Shown one piece after another: positions 36,891 through 47,374 of a stretch of 64,000 nucleotides of DNA (positions are counted from its first letter, which is position 1; every line of letters starts with the position of its first letter). The translations under genes and the position numbers were made by a program. The DNA is from Epiperipatus broadwayi (lineage: Eukaryota > Onychophora > Udeonychophora > Euonychophora > Peripatidae): positions 14,073,254 to 14,137,253 of the forward strand of contig JAQFVV010006197.1 in NCBI GenBank assembly GCA_028023455.1. Reading direction: 5' to 3'. The notes beneath the pieces are model-generated. The model worked only from the letters and a program-made list of their open reading frames with translations, did no database searches and was not told where the DNA came from.

Positions 36891-39730
36891 CTTAATTAAT
36901 AATTTTAAACATAAGTTGTTGAATGAAAATAATGTCCGAATTTTTTCAAAATGGCTGCAGAAGCTTATATATTCAGCTTCCCCCCCCCTCTTCTCGGTCA
37001 TAGTAATTTTCTAGATTTGTTTTGCTAATTTTCTCGCTGTATTCCTAGAATCGTATAATTACTTTGTTTTTATTTCTTATAGCGAAGTTTTACAGCCGGT
37101 CATTCACGATTTCTTTTTAATTACTCAGGATAATTTATCCTACAACTTAGTGTTACTTTTAGTTTTGTAATTAGATTACACTACAGTGAGAAAGATTAAA
37201 TTTTATAATACCAATTTTTCGAAAACAAATCTATAAATGGAAAACATCTGGTTATATATGTAACTTGATTATTTAATTTAGCAATATATGCAGAAATATA
37301 CAATAATTTCAAATATTAATTTTCTTCAGAATAAATATTTTAAATAAATAAATTTATAATGTTTTAAATCTGTTAACATTATTCTTTCCTGCATATATGT
37401 AGTCTCTCATTACACATACAATGCAGTTTTTATTAATTTACTCCTAGAAATATATGTGTGTGTATATATGGGTTTTTACATATACAGATACACCTTTTAT
37501 CTTGTAAGCTTAAAATATATGCACACATGCATAACTAATACCTTTATATTTAAATCCAGCCTGATTTGGATATATTATTAACCGTATATATGAGGATTTG
37601 GTGATAGATACTTATATAAAAATACTACTATAGTATATAGTAGGTGAAACAGTAGGGTTGACAAAGCTGACTGTTTCATTATTATATCTACATATTTTTC
37701 AAAATTATTTTGTTTATAATTTTATCATCATCCTAAATAATATATCCCAGAATATATTCCAATACTTTTGTTGAAAACTTTTTTCATGATTATTCAAGCT
37801 TTAAATAATCACAATTCATTATTTAAATAACCCTACTTTGTCCTCTCTTCTTTTTTTTTCACTTCCTAATCTTTTACACATTTTTAACCATATATGTGAC
37901 TTTAAACACATAATCATTCATTTTATTTTTATGTCCCCCCCCCACACTTATTTTAATATTTCTGTCTTTTTAATTTTCCCTGCCTAATCCATTTTTTAAA
38001 ATATTTTTTCATATCATCTATATGTGTAATATTGTTTATGCTTCACATTATTATAATATCATGATCTAAATAAGATATTTAGTCAATTTTGACTCTCAAT
38101 ATACATGGGAAAATATTAATAATTTTAGATGTTACTCTTCCAACATTATTCTTCTTAGCTGTATTTTTATATTAAAAATGCAACTTCTCAAATATTTTTA
38201 GGATTTTATTTCATTTCCAGTGACTATGTTTAGACATTGATTTCTTTGTTCACATTCACAGTTTGATTTGGTGCATTTATTTTCACCCACATATATGAAG
38301 TAAATATTGTCGGTAGGCTCTCCCATATCATCATGAAATATTATTCACCTAATATATTTTTTGTTTAAAATAACTTTTCTGGAAACCTTTTTTTTTTTTT
38401 TTGATTAGCATTTTATATATACAGAATCTCTACTTCCAAAGATGAAGTTGATGCAGTTCATTCATATGAGTACTCAAATCAAAGTTCATTACTCTTCATG
38501 ATCAAATTTTTAAATTTATTTTGTAGTGTAGTATAATTAGATGGTGAGATTATGCACCTGTGTGATACAGTAGCAACTACAACCTAGACTGAGACCTCAC
38601 CTATTTTTCTCTGTAGGAAGTCAATCCAAGAAACTTTTGTTTAATTAGTAAGCAGTTTATCCTGGGAGACAACTCACAGATTGTAATTTTTTACATTTTA
38701 ATTAAATTATTTAATCATATGGTTAGTTATCTGGGAAATTAACTGATATTATTAGTGTTGTAACATAATAGTTTTGACTCGTTTGTTTAAATGTTGTTGT
38801 TTTTTTTCTTCTGTTGGTAATTAACCCATGAACCTTTTGTCAGACAAGCAAGCTTTTTTATTCATTGAATTGTTTTACATATTTAAACATCTCATGTTAC
38901 AATTATATATTTAATAATAATGATGAAAAATAATTTGGAAGTTGAAATTAGATTAAAAATATTTATAATAAAAAAACAATAGAAAATTATTAATTTGTAA
39001 TGAAAAATAGTTTAACAACTGAAGTCATTATTAGTTTTATTTATAATTGAAATTATTTTGCAAATAATTTAACTAGCTGGTTTTTTTTAATAATACTTAT
39101 AACTACCTTTTTTTAATAGTTACTGATCTATGGTTAATAAATTGTTCTACTTTTATTAAACTAGCATTTTAAAATACAGTATTAATTATTGTTGTAAGAA
39201 ACACTTTTAAAAAACAATTAATAATTACTTTTTTTTATGTTATAAAAAAGAAATGTCCAATTGCTGAATACCAAATCAATATACTTTTTGTTTTTTAAAT
39301 TTACTGAGATGTTGCTTTTTTCATATGATAAGTTTCTTGGAAGATTATGTGGTGTTTGAACAGCCAAGTGGCAGGTTGACTGCCACAGTAAAATTGATCA
39401 AACTAGAGTAGTTGTTTTGTTTTGTTAACTCAATAGAGAATCAATTCATGAAACTTTATATCTCAGAGTTTATCACTCATCATTTACTGATTAAATCATA
39501 TGAAGACTTTGTTAACTTTTTTTAAAGTAGATATGCAGCTGTATTATAATATATGAATAAGGAAATAATTTATTTCTTGGAAGTAACTTAATGTTCAGTT
39601 GCTGGCTGGTGTTTTAACAACATGGATTTAATATATGAAATTAAGAATTATGACAAGTACTCCAAATATTTTCTTTTTGTTAATATAAATCTGTATAGTT
39701 ATTCTTATATATTGTACCATTTTGTATATA
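36891..39730. other. AT-rich stretch without recognisable genes
   Basis: C runs at 36980-36988 and 37935-37943, T run at 38388-38402. No coding or RNA gene seen. Confidence 0.45.
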
Positions 39731-39732
39731 TA

Positions 39733-40630
39733 CACCTGGGTCTCATTTTATGCGGTAGATAGTTTCCTCAGAAAACACGCACAAAAGAAATCACACAAAA
39801 ATAATCTTAACTTACCTTGAAAAATGGGGGATAGATTCTGAAATTTTCAGAATTTGCATAAAAGCAAAGCAACAAGGAAAAATTACTTTAAAATTCACAT
39901 TAAAATATAAGGAAATAAAGTATAACTTATAATAAATTTCAAATATTTGAAAAAAACTAATACAAGACACTTTTTTTCCTTTTTTTATTAACTACAGTAT
40001 TTAATTTTACATTTTTTAATACATATTTTAACCATTAATGCTACATGACAATATGCGTCTGGTTGTGAACTGCTAAGAAATCAGATTCATGACATGATGT
40101 ACAACTAGCACCACTTTCAGTCTTGTGCTGTTGGTTTTCTGTTTCTATATTAAAAAAATGAGATCACAATCAAAACAAAAAGATTATGCATTATCATTAG
40201 AAAGATTATTTTCAGTTTATAAAATCAGTAAAATCTTCGTTATTATTTATTTTAAAAATCTAAAAAAATATTTGTTTCTGTCAATATCTAACAAAATACA
40301 TTTTAAAAGTTTAAAACTTTTGAATATTTATTGAGATATTTCTATACATACGTATAAATCTATTATTATTATTTACTCTTTAGTATAAGTAGGTTATTTA
40401 CATAGAAGCTAAGATTCTAAATACAGCTTCATGCCATATTCACGTTAGCTGCTAATATAACGTTATATTTTTGAAAAAAAAAAGTATTTCAAGTCAAAAT
40501 AAGTTATTAATATTTTAAATTTCTTGATATCTAATAAATATAGTGAAATATGAAAGGTATTAAGAAGAAACATGAATCATATAACTTCAAAATCGCATTA
40601 AAATAATATGCATAAAACAAGACCCAGGTG
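39733..40630. mobile_element. Pogo/Tigger-like MITE flanked by TA
   Basis: The left end cacctgggtctcattttatg matches the reverse complement of the right end, cacctgggtcttgttttatg (18 of 20). Each end is directly flanked by TA (39731-39732 and 40631-40632), the target of Tc1/mariner/pogo elements. The tttatgcgg-type terminal sequence resembles Tigger/pogo ends. Total length is 898 bp. The internal frame at 40125-40334 (69 codons) does not resemble a transposase, so it is non-autonomous. Confidence 0.75.
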
Positions 40631-40639
40631 TAAAAGAAG

Positions 40640-40900
40640 TATAATTTAAAAATTGTTCAATAGAGACAATTTAGATTTTTTTTTTAGTTAGCATAATTTA
40701 TTTTTTTGAGGGTACAATGAAAGTTATTTGTGTTTGATATGATTTATTTAATTAAAGTAAAGTTAAAATTGGAAAGAATAGAAATGCATAGAGATTGTTT
40801 ATCCAGATAAACAAAAATTATAAACACAAGAGATGAACCTTTTAAATGATAATTAAAGATGGCTGAAATAATTTATAAAAAAAGACTTTCAAATTTAGAC
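40640..40900. other. AT-rich spacer
   Basis: Nothing recognised between the TA-flanked element and the family B foldback. Confidence 0.4.
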
Positions 40901-40976
40901 TTTTACATGACCCTCAACTCTCCATGCTATCTCATATTGCTGACCCACCTGATCATACACATGTTGAAAAGATAAA

Positions 40977-41033
40977 TAATCACCAATGTACGTATTTCAT
41001 GCTAAACCAGCAATCATCAGTTGGTCCAGATTA
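40977..41033 (-). ncRNA. Hammerhead ribozyme-like motif, family B copy 4
   Basis: Minus strand, 57 nt. Stem I UAAUC-UGG-ACCAA / UUGGU-GAUUA?-type pairing is kept (here CAUUGGUGAUUA on the 3' side). Core CUGAUGA, UGCU-GGUUU-AGCA and GAAA are kept. Stem III reads AUA-CG-UAC, so the U that pairs with the last core A and precedes the cleavage site is changed to C. Probably weakened. Confidence 0.65.
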
Positions 41034-41546
41034 CTATCTCCACACATATATACAATCAGTGCTCAGCTTTATATTAAGATAGCTAATTTTTATATTTTAA
41101 TGGACAGGCTTCAAACTACTCCAACCCACAACTCTTCAGCCATACATTTCATTGAAAATCTGATGATGGAATTTTCAAAGCCTCATTAGTGCTAAGGTTG
41201 TCATCCCATCCATGTTGACCATTTAATCATTCTGACTCCTCATGTACTGGAGAATAATCCATTTTCATACATATGCATGGGATTGGGATGGGCAGACCTT
41301 TAACACACTATGTTTTAATATGTAAATTAAAATGCTGTACAGGGTTACACCTACCTTCACATATATAATGCAATATATGAGGGATTTGTTCCATCATCAG
41401 ATTTTCAATAAAATGGATGGCTGAATTGTGGGTTGGAGTAGTTTGAAGCCTGTCCATTAAAGTATGAAGATTGGCTATTTTAATATAGAGCTATTGGCTA
41501 TCTTAATATAGAGCTGAGCACTGATTGTATATGTGTGTGGAGATAG

Positions 41547-41603
41547 TAATCTGGACCAACTGATGATATCTGGTTTAGCATGAAATACAAAGGTTGGTGA
41601 TTA
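41547..41603 (+). ncRNA. Hammerhead ribozyme-like motif, family B copy 5 (decayed)
   Basis: Plus strand, inverted relative to copy 4. Keeps UAAUC-UGG-ACCAA, CUGAUGA, GAAA and UUGGU-GAUUA. The stem II 5' strand is changed (AUCU instead of UGCU) and stem III is lost (UACAAAGG). Predicted inactive. Confidence 0.6.
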
Positions 41604-41723
41604 TTTATCTTTTCAACATGTATATGATCAGGTGGGTCAGCAATATGAGATGGCATGGAAAGTTGAGGGTCATGTGAAAGTCTTGAGTTTGAATCTCTTA
41701 TATCATCATCATCATCATCATTA

Positions 41724-42410
41724 TCAACCATTATCAATCCACTGCAGGATGAAGGTCTCTCCAAGTTTAATCCATCTTCTCTGATCTTTAGCTTCTCTTC
41801 TCCACATCACCCCTACACATTTTCTTATTTCATCCATCCATCTTACATGTGGTCTCCTTCTGGGTCTTTTACAATCTCTTGGAATCCAGTTTAAAATTTC
41901 AATTGTCCATCTATTATCATCTCTTCTAGCAATATGCCCAGCCCAACTCCACTTCAATCTTTTAATTTTTTCAATGAGGTCAGTAACACCTGTTTGTTCT
42001 CTTACCCATACATTGCGTTTTCGATCTCTTCTTGTTACTCCCAACATACATCTCTCCATACTTCTTTGAGTGGTCTGAAGTCTCTGTATTGATCTTCTAT
42101 TAAGTGTCCAAGTCTCAGATCCATAAGTAAGAACTGGTAAAACACATTTGTTAAAAACCTTTCTTTTCAAACACATAGGCATATTTCCTTTTAATATCAA
42201 GTTATTTCTACCAAAAGCACTCCAACCAAGTTTAATTCTATGATTAATTTCCTCTATTATGTTTCCATCTGTATTAATAATCTGACCAAGGTATTTGTAA
42301 CTCTTAACTTCTTCTAATTCATCATAATCAATCTTTATTTTCATATTTGGAGCAAATCGATTAAACATTACTTTAGTCTTTTTAACATTTATCTTTAGTC
42401 CTACTTTCAT
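41724..42410 (-). CDS. RTE reverse transcriptase, C-terminal part in a shifted frame
   Basis: 228 codons beginning MKVGLKINVKKTKVMFN, the segment that normally follows FADD by about 25-30 residues in RTE proteins, then YKYLGQIINTDGN (about 40-52), LTYGSETWTL (about 92-101), RCMLGVTRRDRKRN (about 119-132), WAGHIARRDDNRW (about 155-167), RPHVRWMDEI (about 186-195) and LGETFILQW (about 215-223). It is not a separate gene. The junction with the upstream frame lies at 42407-42425, where sequence is missing between FADDVVVFANN and KVGLK. The last in-frame codon before the break and the ATG overlap only by chance. Confidence 0.9.
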   Translation of the reverse strand: MKVGLKINVKKTKVMFNRFAPNMKIKIDYDELEEVKSYKYLGQIINTDGNIIEEINHRIKLGWSAFGRNNLILKGNMPMCLKRKVFNKCVLPVLTYGSETWTLNRRSIQRLQTTQRSMERCMLGVTRRDRKRNVWVREQTGVTDLIEKIKRLKWSWAGHIARRDDNRWTIEILNWIPRDCKRPRRRPHVRWMDEIRKCVGVMWRREAKDQRRWIKLGETFILQWIDNG

Positions 42411-44653
42411 CTGATAACTCCTGCAACATTATTTGCAAAAACAACTACATCATCTGCGAAATCTAAATGACTTAAATAATCTCCATTTACTTTCACTCCT
42501 TTAGTTTCCCATTTTAATCCACAAAATACTTCTTGCAGCACTGCTGTAAAAAGTTTTGGAGATATGGAGTCACCTTGTCTTACACCTTTCTCAATGTTGA
42601 CTTTCCCAGTATCATTATGTAATCTAATTGTTGTTGTTGCATTTTTATAAATATTCTTTAAAATAAGACAATATCCTGGATCTATACCTTGATGATCCAA
42701 TGCTTTAATCACTGAAGAAATGTTTATAGAATCAAATGCCTTTTCATAATCTACAAATCCAAAACATAATGACAACTCATATTCATTTGTCCTTTCTATA
42801 ACTTCTCTCAATACTTGAATATGATCTACTGTACGAAAACCACTTTTAAATCCAGCTTGTTCTCTTGGTTGGTGAAAATTCAAGGTTCTCTGTAGACGAG
42901 TTGTAATTATCTTGGTAAAAATTTTATATAAAACTGATAAAAGGCTGATAGGTCTGTAATTTCTAATATCTTCTTTATCACCTTTTTTAAATATTAATAT
43001 TATTACTGCATTCTTCCAATCATCCGGTACATCTTTATCATTTAGACATTTGGTATATAACTTTGCTAATATTTTTTCTGTTTCTTCACCTGCTTCTTTT
43101 AATATATCAATTATAATTCCATCATTACCTGGAGCCTTTCCTTTTTTCATACATTTAATTGCATTTCTCACTTCTTCATTTAAAATTCTGGGCAATTCGG
43201 AAGATGTAATAGATATAGGAGGTAATTGTTCTTTATTACTATATAATTCTTGATAAAAATCTTCTACCAATTTCATAATGTCATCCCTCTTTTTAGTAAT
43301 AATTCCCTCTTTTTTCCTTATTGCAGATATAAATTTCCTACCAATACCAAAATGTTGTTTTACATTCTTAAGACTTTTATTTTCTTCTACAGCTTTTCTT
43401 GCTAGTTCACAGTTATACTTTCTTATATCATTTTCAACTCTTTTCCGCACCATTTTACAAAATTTGAGATATTCAATTCTTTTTAATGCATAATTCTTGC
43501 ATATCTTCATATTCCTTCTTTTCTTCATAAGTTCTCTAGTCTTAGTAGAAATTTTATTAGTCAATTGCTGCTTTTTTCTACCAGCTATCTTTGTTGCAGT
43601 TTTTAAAAGTGTATCAGTTATTTTCATATTAATTTCATTCAAATCTGAATCATGTTCAAAATCTACTAATACTTGAAACCGATTTGTAAGTTCTAATTTA
43701 AATTCATTAGAATGTTTCTGAAGATTAGGAATATCAACTGTAAATATAGTTTTTCTTAATAATTTTTGTCTCTCTAGTTTTACATTAACATGTATCTTAC
43801 CCCTTACTAATCGATGACCACTTCCTGTGTTAAATTTATTAAGAACATTACAATCTTGAAATATGTATTTCCTGTTAGTCAAAATGTAATCCAATTCTGC
43901 TGTACCTTCATTTGGATGCTTCCATGTCCATTTCCTTCTAACATTTTTCTCAAAAAAAGAATTCATAATATAAAGTTTTTCTTTTTCTGCAAACTCCACA
44001 AGTCTATGTCCTCTCTCATTTCTATTACCATAACCAAAATTACCTACAACACTTTCATCTTTCATTTGTTTACCAAATCTAGCATTAAAATCTCCCATAA
44101 CAATTTTAAAATGTTGTTTACTCTGATCAAAAGCCTTTTGTACATCCATATAAAAATCTTCTACTACTTCATCACTGTGAGAACTTGTTGGGGCATAAAC
44201 CTGAATTATCTGCATTTGATATCTGCTATTAAGTTGTATAACTAATCTTGCCACTCTGTCTGATACACCATCAATCTCCACAATATTGTTCTTCCACTTT
44301 TTATTTATAATGAATCCTACTCCACTTGTATTTCCAATATTTGTGCCTTTATAATAGAGCATATGTCCACTTTTTAAATCAATTGTCTCTTCACCTTTTC
44401 TTCTAACTTCACAAAGTCCAATAATATCCCATTTAATATAAGAGAGTTCTTCTTTTAATTCTTGCAATCTTCCTTCACTTGAAAGTGATCTGCAGTTGTA
44501 AGTACCTAAATAAAAAGTCGTCATCAAATGGCAGCCTGGGTCCGCCTCCAGGATATTCTTAGCACCCTCCGCCTTCGGCCACCAACCGCGGCCTTGGTTG
44601 GTGACTTTACAGCTTCCTGGAATTAAGGACCATGCTTTATTTTTGTCTGTCAT
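42407..44653 (-). CDS. RTE endonuclease-reverse transcriptase, main part (broken at its 3' end)
   Basis: 748 codons. Residues about 45-290 are an AP-endonuclease-like domain: TYNCRSL (51-57), LCEVRR (80-85), VYAPTSSHS (152-160), GDFNARFG (187-194), LDYIL (254-258). The expected SDHR motif reads SGHR (278-281), losing a catalytic-site aspartate. The RT domain spans about 480-748: GKAPGNDGI (505-513), FKKGDKEDIRNYRPISLLS (555-573), QAGFKSGFRTVDHI (599-612), VDYEKAFDS (634-642), GVRQGDSISPKLF (690-702) and the catalytic FADD (732-735). The frame closes 13 residues after FADD, where family members continue into the thumb. The missing part is in the next frame (41724-42410), overlapping by ATGA. 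The enzyme nicks target DNA and copies element RNA at the nick. It resembles the endonuclease-RTs often mis-annotated as craniofacial development protein 2-like. Confidence 0.93.
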   Translation of the reverse strand: MTDKNKAWSLIPGSCKVTNQGRGWWPKAEGAKNILEADPGCHLMTTFYLGTYNCRSLSSEGRLQELKEELSYIKWDIIGLCEVRRKGEETIDLKSGHMLYYKGTNIGNTSGVGFIINKKWKNNIVEIDGVSDRVARLVIQLNSRYQMQIIQVYAPTSSHSDEVVEDFYMDVQKAFDQSKQHFKIVMGDFNARFGKQMKDESVVGNFGYGNRNERGHRLVEFAEKEKLYIMNSFFEKNVRRKWTWKHPNEGTAELDYILTNRKYIFQDCNVLNKFNTGSGHRLVRGKIHVNVKLERQKLLRKTIFTVDIPNLQKHSNEFKLELTNRFQVLVDFEHDSDLNEINMKITDTLLKTATKIAGRKKQQLTNKISTKTRELMKKRRNMKICKNYALKRIEYLKFCKMVRKRVENDIRKYNCELARKAVEENKSLKNVKQHFGIGRKFISAIRKKEGIITKKRDDIMKLVEDFYQELYSNKEQLPPISITSSELPRILNEEVRNAIKCMKKGKAPGNDGIIIDILKEAGEETEKILAKLYTKCLNDKDVPDDWKNAVIILIFKKGDKEDIRNYRPISLLSVLYKIFTKIITTRLQRTLNFHQPREQAGFKSGFRTVDHIQVLREVIERTNEYELSLCFGFVDYEKAFDSINISSVIKALDHQGIDPGYCLILKNIYKNATTTIRLHNDTGKVNIEKGVRQGDSISPKLFTAVLQEVFCGLKWETKGVKVNGDYLSHLDFADDVVVFANNVAGVIR

Positions 44654-45009
44654 AATTGTATAATTGGGAAAAATCTTTTATCATTTACACAAACATTCAT
44701 TCTGCCTTATCAGGCACTGAGAAGAAATACCATGTTGTTTCTTGATCTTAAACTCAGAGGTAACCACGCTGGCTAATGCGTGTTGGTGAGCAGCCCATCC
44801 ATGTTCGTATACTATATGAATATAGTAATAACAGCTGCAACGACAAGAACGTATGGAGTGGACATTAGGAATTTGCCCTGCTCGGTTCCTTTAAGGCCTC
44901 CAAGAGGAATCAAAGGGTCTCCTTTCAGTTAATAGCAAACTCCTTTCTGCAGCCAATCTCTTATATATTACATTATATATGTACGGGTGTGTGTAAGCCT
45001 GTACAATGT

Positions 45010-45494
45010 ATTAATTTTAAAAAAAAAGATCTTGTAACTAAAAAATAATAAAGAATGTACAAGATTACCAGCTTGTATTCTGACAATAAAACAAGATAAG
45101 ACTATATGCACAGATTTCAAAACTTGAGGGTATAAAATGAAGAAAATAACTTTGAGCAAGGTCTGTTGTGCTGCTTTGTTTTGATTTGTTTTTTTCTCTG
45201 GCTGTCTCATACTCTCTGGATGGAGGGACAAGGGGCTAATTGTGGTTGTTTTGTTCTCACAATGGCTGTTAGATGCTTCCATCTAGGATGACTCATATGC
45301 TGAAGCAAGTCTTTCGGCATGAGAGGAAAATGGAGCATTTGCGGACACCTTTTTTCGTCATAATGAGGTCATTCCATGATATGTATGTTTAAATGCACAT
45401 AAATTTATAGGTATAAAATTATAGAGTGAAAAAGTAATAAGATTAATAAATTAAAGAATCTTAAAAGACTGATTTTTTTTTAAATAGTAAGTAA
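45010..45494. other. AT-rich spacer with a diverged repeat word
   Basis: No gene. A segment gacaccttttttcgtcataa (45344-45363) resembles 46292-46312 (gacaccttcttttatcataa) and may mark an old dispersed repeat. The 104-codon minus frame at 44968-45282 is not recognisable. Confidence 0.4.
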
Positions 45495-45509
45495 AAGATT
45501 TATAACTTT

Positions 45510-45591
45510 TTTTTTAAGGGTCATAGCATCGGCCGGGACGCGAACCCGCAACCCGGGCAACTGCCTGCAAATGCAAGGCAGTCGCGCTGAC
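45510..45591 (-). mobile_element. 5'-truncated tRNA-derived SINE with 15-bp TSD
   Basis: Minus strand: cagcgcgactgccttgca, the extended anticodon arm, gttgcgggttcgcgtcccgg, gatgctatgacc and an A-run tail. It is the same family as 19072-19188 but lacks the first about 15-20 bases. TSD aagatttataacttt at 45495-45509 and 45592-45606. Confidence 0.88.
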
Positions 45592-45609
45592 AAGATTTAT
45601 AACTTTAAG

Positions 45610-47370
45610 ATTAGAAAAAGATTATTTTCTAAAATGAATACAGTCTAATTAATGAGATTAGAATATGTCGTTAATGAAATAAAACAATTAAAGAAATTAG
45701 AGTTAGATTTCCTTTATAAGATAAATGTCAAACTATAAAAATAAATCATTAATTAAAAGTCAGAAAGATAATATAAATTCGTATATGGAGATTAAAATGA
45801 AGAATGACCTGAGTGGAGTATGAGCCAATCAACTGCAGTGATTAAAACAATGAATGACTTAGTACTAATTTGATGAACAAGAAGACACTTGATTCTTGGA
45901 GCTTCACCAGTGCACATGATCATATATATTGGAGCAGATCATCTTCCATGGTACAGTAACTTCAAATGCAGAGAGCTGGCCTCCGAATGTATGGACAGTC
46001 AGCTAGGACTCTTACAGGTTGTACTGATTTAAATTATTTTTATGTATGCCTTTGAACCTTATTATGTTAAATTATTATATTATATAAATAGTTAACAATG
46101 CTGTTAAGGATCATACATTAAATTCTCTAAATATTAACTGTTTAGTAGTGATTTGTACTCATGGGAAGTACACTCTTAGATTAGCTAGACATAGCACTCC
46201 AAAAAGCTTTCCAGTCCAGCCTTATTACAGACCAGGATTACCTAGATGCAGATTCAAGTCATCATGCAGGAATCGAAACCAGAAGTTTCCAGACACCTTC
46301 TTTTATCATAAAAAGATCACTCCAAAAAGCTCTCGAGTCTAGCCTTAAAGCAAACCAGTAAAGAGAAAATGTTGACGGAATAAACTAACAATGAGTTCTT
46401 CTTCCCAAAAACCATGCATAGTATAATCAACGATCTACATAGACCCACAGTACTTATCAGTAAGTTAATATTCATATCCTAACTTGTGTCTAATTAAATG
46501 TTTGCAAACTAAATTTAATTATAAACATTAGCTATGAACTTCAAATACCGATAGAGATATTCGCTGATTTATTATTCAAGGAACTTTCATTTCTGACTTT
46601 CTAGAAGAAGCTTAATAAGAAAGTAATGAAAATAAAGACTATTTGATTAATTATTGGATGTACGTTATTATCTGGATGAGCACGTGTATGTGCTTTCTAA
46701 TTTTATTAATAATTTATCGTTTAAATATTTTAATTTGTCATAATAAAATATTTATCTTTAATATCAACTTTTCATTGTACATTTTTAATTTTAATTTATT
46801 AGCTTTTATTTTTAAAGTTTAGAGAATTGTATAAATTATCTTTGCCAATATGCTTGATTAAAGCTGGGGGAAAATTCATATAATAAATTAATTGACAGGA
46901 AAACGTAATTCCTGCTCTTACTTTTAGTTATTTGTTTTGTAAGCCTCGAGAAAATGTGACGAGAGTTAGGGGTTTACAGACCCTAATGGCCTATTAAATA
47001 AATTGAAACTAACTGATCCGCAAATTCGAGTTGTAATAAAAAATATGTCAGTTAATCAGGAAATATGACTATATTCTTGAAATATCTGAATTCCTACTGG
47101 AATGGACCATTCTCATTAAATACTTTGATTAACTAGTATTTTATAGTGCATAATATAAGGCCTAAATCAAAATGTTAAATGTTACAATATGTATCTGATG
47201 ATTTTATAAGTTTTACAAATATATTAATTTATTTTTTTATTTTTTTATTATGCAAATGACATCTAATCTTAGTGTTTGTACTAAAACATGTAAATGTATT
47301 AATTTAAATGCCAAGCTAGAAATTATTAAATTAAATTAACAAAACATATCTGTATTAGTCACAGGCTATA
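45610..47370. other. Spacer with a two-copy repeat at 46.2 kb
   Basis: 46195-46237 and 46318-46358 share cactccaaaaagct and ccagtc/cgagtc followed by agcctta and a-accag, 123 bp apart. This gives a slightly GC-richer zone (46140-46380) with a 64-codon plus frame that looks like repeat, not gene. A second GC-richer patch is at 45830-46020. Nothing identified otherwise. Confidence 0.4.
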
Positions 47371-47374
47371 AGTC

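Larger units (their letters stand above)
41704..44954 (-). mobile_element. Near full-length RTE-type LINE with 12-bp TSD
   Basis: The element reads on the minus strand from 44954 (5' end ggctgcagaaaggagtttgc) to a 3' end at 41704, finishing in a (GAT)n tail, the microsatellite-type 3' end usual for RTE elements. The flanks carry aatctcttatat at 41692-41703 and 44955-44966, a 12-bp TSD. About 300 bp of 5' leader precede the first ATG at 44653, and only about 20 bp separate the last stop from the tail. Length 3.25 kb fits the RTE clade. It inserted into a family B foldback, so it is younger than that repeat. Confidence 0.9.
40905..45005. mobile_element. Ribozyme family B foldback, split by an RTE insertion
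   Basis: Left arm about 40905-41170 is the reverse complement of about 41400-41691 (ccctcaactctccatgctat against gagatggcatggaaagttga). The spacer 41180-41380 matches, in reverse, the 8440-8580 segment of the first family B element (ctgcccatccca, gtacatgagg, ttccatcatcagattttcaa). The right arm is interrupted at 41692-44966 by the RTE element and its TSD, then resumes (tatattacattatatatgta, gtaagcctgt) to about 45005. Confidence 0.8.

Noticed and set aside
43050-44245. Plus-strand open frames of 67-143 codons
   Set aside because: These are antisense shadows of the RTE coding frame.
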